Below, in pieces: positions 57,960-64,000 of a stretch of DNA of 64,000 nucleotides. Source of the DNA: Pollenia angustigena (taxonomy: Eukaryota; Arthropoda; Insecta; Diptera; Polleniidae); assembly GCA_930367215.1 (NCBI GenBank), contig OV884056.1, positions 197,697,310-197,761,309 on the forward strand, in the 5' to 3' direction. Position 1 is the first letter of the stretch. The number at the start of each line of letters is the position of its first letter. The position numbers and the translations under genes were made by a program. The notes below the pieces were generated by a model. It saw only the letters and a program-made list of their open reading frames with translations, was not told the DNA's origin and did no database searches.

Positions 57960-58840
57960 TGAAAGTTTTAACAAATTGCGAAGTCAAACTAAACACTTTC
58001 GAACATTTCGACTGCCGAAGCACTTTGCTGTGTATAACTTTTCCTTTTTTGCTTTTGCCTTGTTTTCGACTGTTTGTATTTTAAGAACTAAAAGTAAAAG
58101 CAACAATTTGTGTTTGTCCAATGAAAAAAATTTTTCTTTTACACTTAGGGTAAAATCCCTATTCGTATTGTAAATTTTAAAATTTTTTGCTCCTACTGAA
58201 AATTTTTAAATTTTGAGATAATACAGTACTGTTGAACAAGTGCGAACAGGTACTCACTTTTTTACATATAGATATTTTATGTGTATGCCAGGTACCCATG
58301 GTTGTCATGGTTGTTAAATTATTAAAATAATATTCATTGGATATAAGTAATACACATAATTTTTCCAACGCAAAACCATAGCTCTGAGTATTATTTAGTT
58401 GTAAGCAGTGATGTTATACTTAGGGTAAAATCCCTATTCGTAAAGATTTTCTTCTAAAAATATAGCCGTAGGGAAAAAAGTACAGATTTTTTTGAACTCA
58501 GTTAAATTTAGGGACTTTTGAAAAATGTGGCGAATTTGTATACATTTTGCAAACTTTTTGGATTTGTGACAGCATAAAAAAATTGGTAATACGGCAACAT
58601 TACAAGTTGTTAAATTTCTTTGCCATCATTTCAGCTTTGATTTTAACGTAAATTTGTGAAAATCACTTTTACAAGAATGGAGATCATTTGAACTCAATTT
58701 TCCAGAGCAAGAAATAGGCAGCTTGTAAAAGACGGACATCAAAAAGTTTTGGAGTAAAGTTATCAATATGAAAAACTTAAACGAAGATTTCATCTTCCCC
58801 CTTTAGTCGAAATTAGATATCGTTGATTTATCACATGCCA
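57960..58840. other. intergenic stretch with a 25-bp direct repeat
   Basis: ACTTAGGGTAAAATCCCTAT plus TCGTA occurs at 58143-58167 and 58418-58442, bracketing 250 bp. Each copy contains the small palindrome TAGGG...TCCCTA. No gene recognised. Confidence 0.5.
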
Positions 58841-58844
58841 ATAC

Positions 58845-58955
58845 CCCGATGATGGCATGAGGTGGGTTTTTAGCCGGTATCAAAGGAGTCCGGCATACGA
58901 CGAGCTTGACGAACTCGTTAGATGCGTAACGCATTTTCCCATCTCGATCCGCAAA
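58845..58955 (-). repeat. GC-richer island, possible retroposon 3' end
   Basis: TGATGGCATGAGGTGGGTTT, then AGCCGGTATCAAAGGAGTCC, GACGAGCTTGACGAACTCG and a run of A at 58952-58961. It is far more GC-rich than its surroundings, with ordered inverted words (GACGAGCTTG / CGAACTCGTTAG). It may be the 3' part of a SINE or LINE with the A run as tail (then plus strand), but I cannot identify it. Confidence 0.35.
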
Positions 58956-58961
58956 AAAAAA

Positions 58962-59919
58962 ATACTGATAGCGGAATGATTTGTTATATCATCAGTGATG
59001 TTCGCACTAAGGAAAGAAATAAGTCATAAGATTTTATCTTAAATTTGCAATATCCACTCTTTTACATGGAGAATGTAAAAATTGTATCACCAGTGTAACG
59101 AAATTTAGTTAAAAAAAAAAAAAATGGCATCCTTACACCTGTGCGATTGTTAGGAAATCACCATTCAATATTATATTTAAAATCATTTTTTAATCGTCAT
59201 GTTTTTATTATTTTCTCTGATACAAGTAGCACCATTATGGCTTTTGATTATTTGAATAAATTTTATTTTGAATAAAACAAAAGTTATCGGGTTCTCGCGA
59301 AGATAAGAAGAAACCATTCACACTTTCTTTTTTTCATTAATTGACAATAATTGTTGGGATTGTTATTATTTGTTCGGCAATGAATCATATATGTATGAAT
59401 CCTTTTTCCCTCGCTTGAGTGATAAATCAATTTTTAATCATCAAAAGTGATCTGAGAAGACTCATTTAGGTGATTTTTACAGAAAGCTGGGAAATGGTTT
59501 TATTTTAATTGATATTTTATCATTTAAAATTGTAGGGATTCTTGTAGAGACAAATTTTTTTAACGTGTAGGGATAAATATGGACTTTTTACTAGCTGAAT
59601 AAGGACTTTTCAAAACAGTTTATAACATTAATGGTTATAAGTATGTGTATACACAATAACGAAAAGCGTGAGTAAATACTTTAGGCCCAACCATAATATG
59701 CATAGCCTTGCTTAACCTTCTGTCAAAAATTAACAAAAAGACTCTGAAATGTATTTAAAAAAACAAAACCAACAAACATTTGATTCCGTACCAGTTTCGC
59801 ACTATGCTTAAGCAAATGGCAGAACAAAAAGTTTCTTTACATTTCGTACATTTGCTTAAGCCAACTTTCTGAGATTGCTAAGCAAAGTTTTTGGAAAAAC
59901 AAAAGACGACGAAACAGGA
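58962..59919. other. AT-rich intergenic stretch
   Basis: No gene, RNA or repeat noticed apart from an A run at 59109-59124. Confidence 0.45.
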
Positions 59920-60575
59920 TAAAAATTCGTACTTTTGGATACTTTTTGTAAACAGGCTTGATTGAAATTGAAACCTATGTTCTTCACGATAAAGGCAGCA
60001 AGCAAATAAATACATTTTTGGGGTTAAAACATAGTAAAAATTCGTTCTTTGGTACATTTTATAAACACGATTTTATTCAAAACAATTTTGCGCAAACTTG
60101 AAACCCACGTCTTTTTTCATAAATGCAGCAAAAAGATAAAGTGCTTTTAGAGGAAAACTAGGTAAAAACTCTTACTTTTGGTACTTTTTGTAGACTAATT
60201 CTATTAAAAATAATTTTGCGGTAACTTTAATAATTGTTTTGTAGCACAAAAGCAGCAAACAAATAAAGTACATTTGAGGAACAAAACAGGGTATAAGTTC
60301 AATCGTTTGGTACTTTTGGCTTAAACTTTTTTTCAAATAATTTTTCCTGAACTTGAAATCTATGTTCTTTAACATAAATATTGCTAACAAATAAAGTACA
60401 TTTTAGGGACAAAAAAATCGTATCTTTTTTGAAAAAATGGCACCAAACAAGTTAAGTATATTTAAGGAACAAAAAGGATAAAAATTCGTACTTTTGGTAC
60501 ATCCTGTTTACACGTTTTGTTTAAACAATTTTGCTCGAACTTGAAACAGGGTAAAAATTCGTACTTTTATGACCG
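59920..60575 (+). repeat. degenerate ~125-bp minisatellite
   Basis: AAAAATTCGTACTTTTGGTA-type words recur near 59921, 60036, 60162, 60291, 60481 and 60548, each followed by a TGTAAACACG-like and a CTTGAAACC-like segment and then AAATAAAGTACATTT. About six imperfect copies, the last ones shortened. Confidence 0.7.
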
Positions 60576-60959
60576 TTTGTAAACACGACAAATAAGTTTA
60601 TATGTTTGTAGAAAACTTTATAAAATTCCTGTAAATTTGTTATTGGATAAACCCTTTCCTTTACGTGTTGCTCAATTTTTCACGCAAACGAAGTCAAGTG
60701 TAAAAGCTAGTATTGCAGGAAAATAAAAATTTTTAAATAATAATTGTAACACAAATTATGAAATACTTAAATTTTTTTTAGGTATATTCGTTTAATATTT
60801 ATAAAAAAAATTTAAAAAATATAATTTAAAACATTTAAAAGAAATAAATTATCGATATAAATAAAATAAAAATTAGTAAATTAAATTTGAGATATTGGCG
60901 TGATATATTAATTCGTTACGTTATTTCGTGGTCGGTATTGGAAGTGTTCGTTTCGTTCG

Positions 60960-61091
60960 TTTAGCTATTTGTTCGGTTTTTCGTCGGTTGTGGTATAAAA
61001 GTGTAATTAAAAGAAAGTGCAATTGTTCAACTAATTCAAAAAACCCAGTAATTGAGCTCGAAAATCAACGGAGTGGCATTCCTATTAACAG
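60960..61091 (+). promoter_or_regulatory. candidate TATA promoter and non-coding first exon
   Basis: TATAAAAG lies at 60994-61001 downstream of a GTTCG-rich stretch (GTTCGTTTCGTTCGTTTAGC). An initiator-like TTCAAC sits about 30 bases on (61026). The sequence then runs without a long ORF to AACAG followed by GTAATT (donor at 61091/61092). This layout matches a fly TATA promoter with a 5'-UTR exon. The coding part would lie downstream, possibly beyond the window. It could equally be chance, as only three weak signals align. Confidence 0.35.
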
Positions 61092-61223
61092 GTAATTTAT
61101 TGTTTTCTTAGGGTATTTTTTATTATTAATCTCAGTTTTAACTGCCGTAAAATAATTCGTTTTAGAAAATAACAGTTGAAATCTAACTTTAATAGGTTTC
61201 CCATCAAAACTACTTATTTTTTT

Positions 61224-61300
61224 TTATACCGATGCTGATATGTCTAGTATTAGTCCTAGACCCACCATTAAGAATCACTTCTGAATTGATCGTTCGATTT
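61224..61300 (-). repeat. diverged fragment of the calyptrate repeat
   Basis: In reverse, GTGATTCTTAATGGTGGGTC and TAGGACTAAT match GCGATTCTAAGAA and GGTGGGTCTAGGACCA of 37785-37830, ending with GGTATAAAAA. Confidence 0.55.
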
Positions 61301-61492
61301 AGTTAAATCATTCCCTTTAAACGTTGTTATTAATATAAAATTTGACAACGATTACTTTTGTAATAGCTTATATGATATGGTAAAATTTTGCACTGATAGC
61401 TCCAAAATTTTTACCATAGGTTCTGTGTTAAAATCACTCACTCACTATAAGATGAAAAAATCTTATGTAGATATAGATACATATCTTCATAA

Positions 61493-61545
61493 TCCCGGCG
61501 CTGATAGACTAGCTCACTACCAGCTAGCCTACCGGGGTACTGCTT
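61493..61545 (-). mobile_element. SINE head fragment
   Basis: In reverse, CCCCGGTAGGCTAGCTGGTA then GTGAGCTAGTCTATCAGCGC matches the head of the SINE at 40483. The B box and tail are absent, so it is truncated. Confidence 0.65.
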
Positions 61546-61587
61546 GTTTTTATTTTATGTCAATGACTTACTTTTTGGGCATTAGAA

Positions 61588-61700
61588 GTACTGGCAAGAT
61601 AGTAGCAATACATGCAAACTTTTTTACTAATACATTCACACTTTTCCAACTGTCTTGTCTACTGTCTAGCAAGTTTTGCAGACAGTAAAATTGGACAGTG
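61588..61700 (-). mobile_element. diverged relative of the 157-bp MITE
   Basis: AGTACTGGCAAGATAGTAGC then AATACATGCAAACTTTTTTA closely matches the reverse strand of 45888-46044 from inside its TIR. Further along, CTGTCTTGTCTACTGTC and GACAGTA replace the second TIR. Outer TIR ends are missing. Confidence 0.6.
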
Positions 61701-62911
61701 CCCAACAAACCAAAACGATTCAGAAAGATCTTGTAGCAAGCTTGCTAGCATAAGTCATAAGCTTAGAAAAGTGTTGTGATTACTATTATAAAAGGCGTAT
61801 AAACAATTATTTAATAATGAAAACTGATCCCTTGCAATAATATTACTTGTAAATAATTTAATGTAAGCTAAGAAGTCTAATATTAGAACAAGCTTACAGA
61901 AAAATACTTTTCGAAACTTTAATAATATTGATTATGTTTACATTCTTAACGAGCATTCTGTTTAAGTTTATACCTATGACATATTTAAAAAAGTTTTTTA
62001 CTTACATTTATAGCTGATGGCCTATGCTGTCAACGCTCACTCCCATATTTAGTCTCAGAATTTATTCTGTTGATTTACTAAATAAATAAATAATACTTTG
62101 TTTTACAATTGTGCACTGTTTAAAACAATTTAAAACACTTCACTCTTCGAACCAAACACAAAGTCTGAAAACTTTAACTAATAATACAAAATTAAGGCAC
62201 GCGTCAAATAACGGGACAGCATTCTCAAAAACACTTACAAAACTTAAGTGAGAATAAGTAATTTGCAATCATATTTGTTGTCATGTTGTAGAAAATCTCT
62301 TATGATAAGCTTGTTCTACAACTCATTTACATTTTTCTCTGTTTTGGTCTGTTGGGTTATTTGTCATTTTATAACAGTAACCTGCAGTTTTGTAAGCAAA
62401 AGGAAAAAAAGTCGAAATTAAAAAAAAATAAATATATTTTTCTTTGATTTTTATGTTTTAGTTAAGTGTTATGTTTGTTATCATTTAAATATATTTTAAG
62501 CTGTTTTAATGTTTGTTTATTTCATACCTATCACACACGTTTAACTGGACTTAAACTGCAACATTCACGTTTGATATATTGATAACAGGTAGATACCATA
62601 CTTCTCAGAATCGGATTTTGAAAGGTTTTCTTTCTAGAAGAAGGTTGATTTTGAAGGAAGCTTCTATTTTCTGCTAAGAAAAAATTAAGAACCAACTTCA
62701 ATTAAAATGTTTGTAATATTAATTGAATTCAGTACTGATTTTTCGCCTGCAACCTAATTGATCATATCAATTAAAATGTTTGTTAGTTTGAGCTCTTGTT
62801 CAGTTTCAATCAATTGGTTTAATTGAAATGTGACCACCAGCAAAAGAGACTAAATAAAACGTAACACAAATCAACATATTTTTTTCAATCAACATAGTTA
62901 ATGGAAACAAT
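61701..62911. other. AT-rich intergenic stretch
   Basis: No gene is recognised. CAATTAAAATGTTTGT appears twice (62699 and 62768) with AATTGAATT words, perhaps a decayed repeat. Confidence 0.4.
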
Positions 62912-63905
62912 TAGTGTCCGACTGAACGTCCGGGTTCCGTTACGGAGTTCGGCAAAAAATGATGTTCGGTCAAAGTTCGGTGTTCGGCGAAATTTTTACC
63001 GAACTTTACCGAACATCGAACTTTTTTATGAAATAACATATTTATTTTAATTTTAAATTATAATTTGGCATCATTGTTTATGAAAATAATTCGAAATCAA
63101 TACAACTATTTGCTCTATGATTATTAGTTCGAAAAAATACAGCGATGACTAAATAAAGTGTAGAAAAATGTCTTTATATGTGTAATTTTAGAAGTTAAAA
63201 ATACACCAAAAAAAAAACGGTTAAATTTTATTTGGCAAAAAATACTCTCTATTTATATTCTGCGAATGGTAAGATAATCTATAGTTTTGGGTGAACCACA
63301 AACTAAACTTTATAGTATACATATTTCCAGATAAAAATGTTATCCAATCCATTTTGTAGTTTTTTTGAAAAAAATTGAGCAACCGCTCAATGCAAATGTT
63401 GCGCCAAACAAATGTCAATGGAGAGTTCATTGCCAAGCAAGCAAATTACCGCCAATATTAAACGCCACTTAAGCGGCACATACACTTGCAATAAAATTGT
63501 TATATTTTACGCATTGTGCAATTATATCGCCAATGTGTATGTGATATTCGATTATTCATTATCATATTTTTATTAATATCTTTTGATGTTCTACACTACT
63601 ATACTATGACGTTTTTTATTTTCGCAAAAAGTGTGAAAAAGTTATAGCCCTAATGTATACTGTATTCAACTTGAACTTTATTTTTTATTTTTTGTCTTAA
63701 AAAAAAGCAATTACTAATTATTTTTTAACTATAAAATAGTTATGACTACTATATTGCATCCTTCCAAAATTTTAAATGTAATAATTTCCCGAAATTTTAT
63801 TTTGTTTTTAATAAATACATTAAAAAAGTACAATTGTTGAGATATATTAACAAAAAGTTCGGGTTCGGCTTTGGCCAAACTTGTCAAAATTAAACAATTT
63901 TTTGA
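62912..63905. repeat. region with clustered GTTCGG/CCGAAC motifs
   Basis: Many GTTCGG words on both strands occur at 62958-63020 and again GTTCGGGTTCGGCTTTGG near 63858. Such clusters resemble hAT subterminal repeats, but no TIR pair or 8-bp duplication was found; one end may lie outside the window. The 63500-63600 repeat partner of 42300-42400 is inside. Confidence 0.4.
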
Positions 63906-64000
63906 AAGTTTAAAATTTTTTTAGTTTGTGTTTAGTTTGTTTTCATATTTGCAAATAGGCACACAAACATTAAAATTTTTATTTTCAATTAAGGCAAATT

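Noticed and set aside
59920..60575. CRISPR-like array
   Set aside because: Repeats are degenerate, ~125 bp and without unique equal-length spacers; the genome is eukaryotic.

Overview
The window looks like repeat-rich, AT-rich chromosomal DNA of a higher dipteran fly, most likely a calyptrate (blowfly or house-fly group). The grounds are the density of insect-type transposons, (CAA)n-rich LINE remnants, and a dispersed repeat at 37197-37903 that I recall from calyptrate introns and intergenic DNA. I find no intact host protein gene, rRNA, genuine tRNA or CRISPR array. Nearly every open reading frame above 60 codons is chance, or a fragment of a transposon protein. The best host-gene signal is a possible TATA promoter plus non-coding first exon ending in a splice donor at 60994-61091.

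Layout. (1) 1-2884: tandem 564-bp units with a tRNA-like (Pol III A/B box) head, arranged as two head-to-head arrays that form a long inverted repeat. (2) 2885-21147: a macrosatellite-like array of non-coding units in + orientation (A-B-A'-B'-partial C). A-type units (about 5.15 kb) differ from B-type units (about 3.7 kb) mainly by a LINE 3' fragment carrying a nested Helitron, and a tRNA-derived SINE; A+B is duplicated as a block. (3) 21148-24617: a Harbinger-like element that keeps a MADF-domain ORF, followed by a decayed DNA transposon whose transposase has an S-D-N-C-G-G-K-N-K motif. (4) 24763-45223: a centre made almost wholly of nested short DNA transposons (hAT, pogo, Harbinger-like, piggyBac-like, Helitron, foldbacks). 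Many are dated by exact target-site duplications. (5) 45385-54125: segments (3) and (2) again in inverted orientation, so the array reverses polarity about the centre. (6) 54180-57131: a hAT-like composite with an internal tandem duplication, one copy of which is split by a Harbinger-like element whose empty site survives in the other copy. (7) 57132-64000: sparse intergenic DNA with a few MITEs, a roughly 125-bp minisatellite, a GC-richer island and the candidate promoter.

Functionally nothing here forms a pathway. The interest lies in the layered transposon history: SINE and LINE sharing a 3' tail, a Harbinger accessory ORF preserved in two inverted copies, TIR motifs reused as internal arrays, a possible hammerhead-ribozyme core in the macrosatellite unit, and a grand inverted architecture that could be real or an assembly effect.
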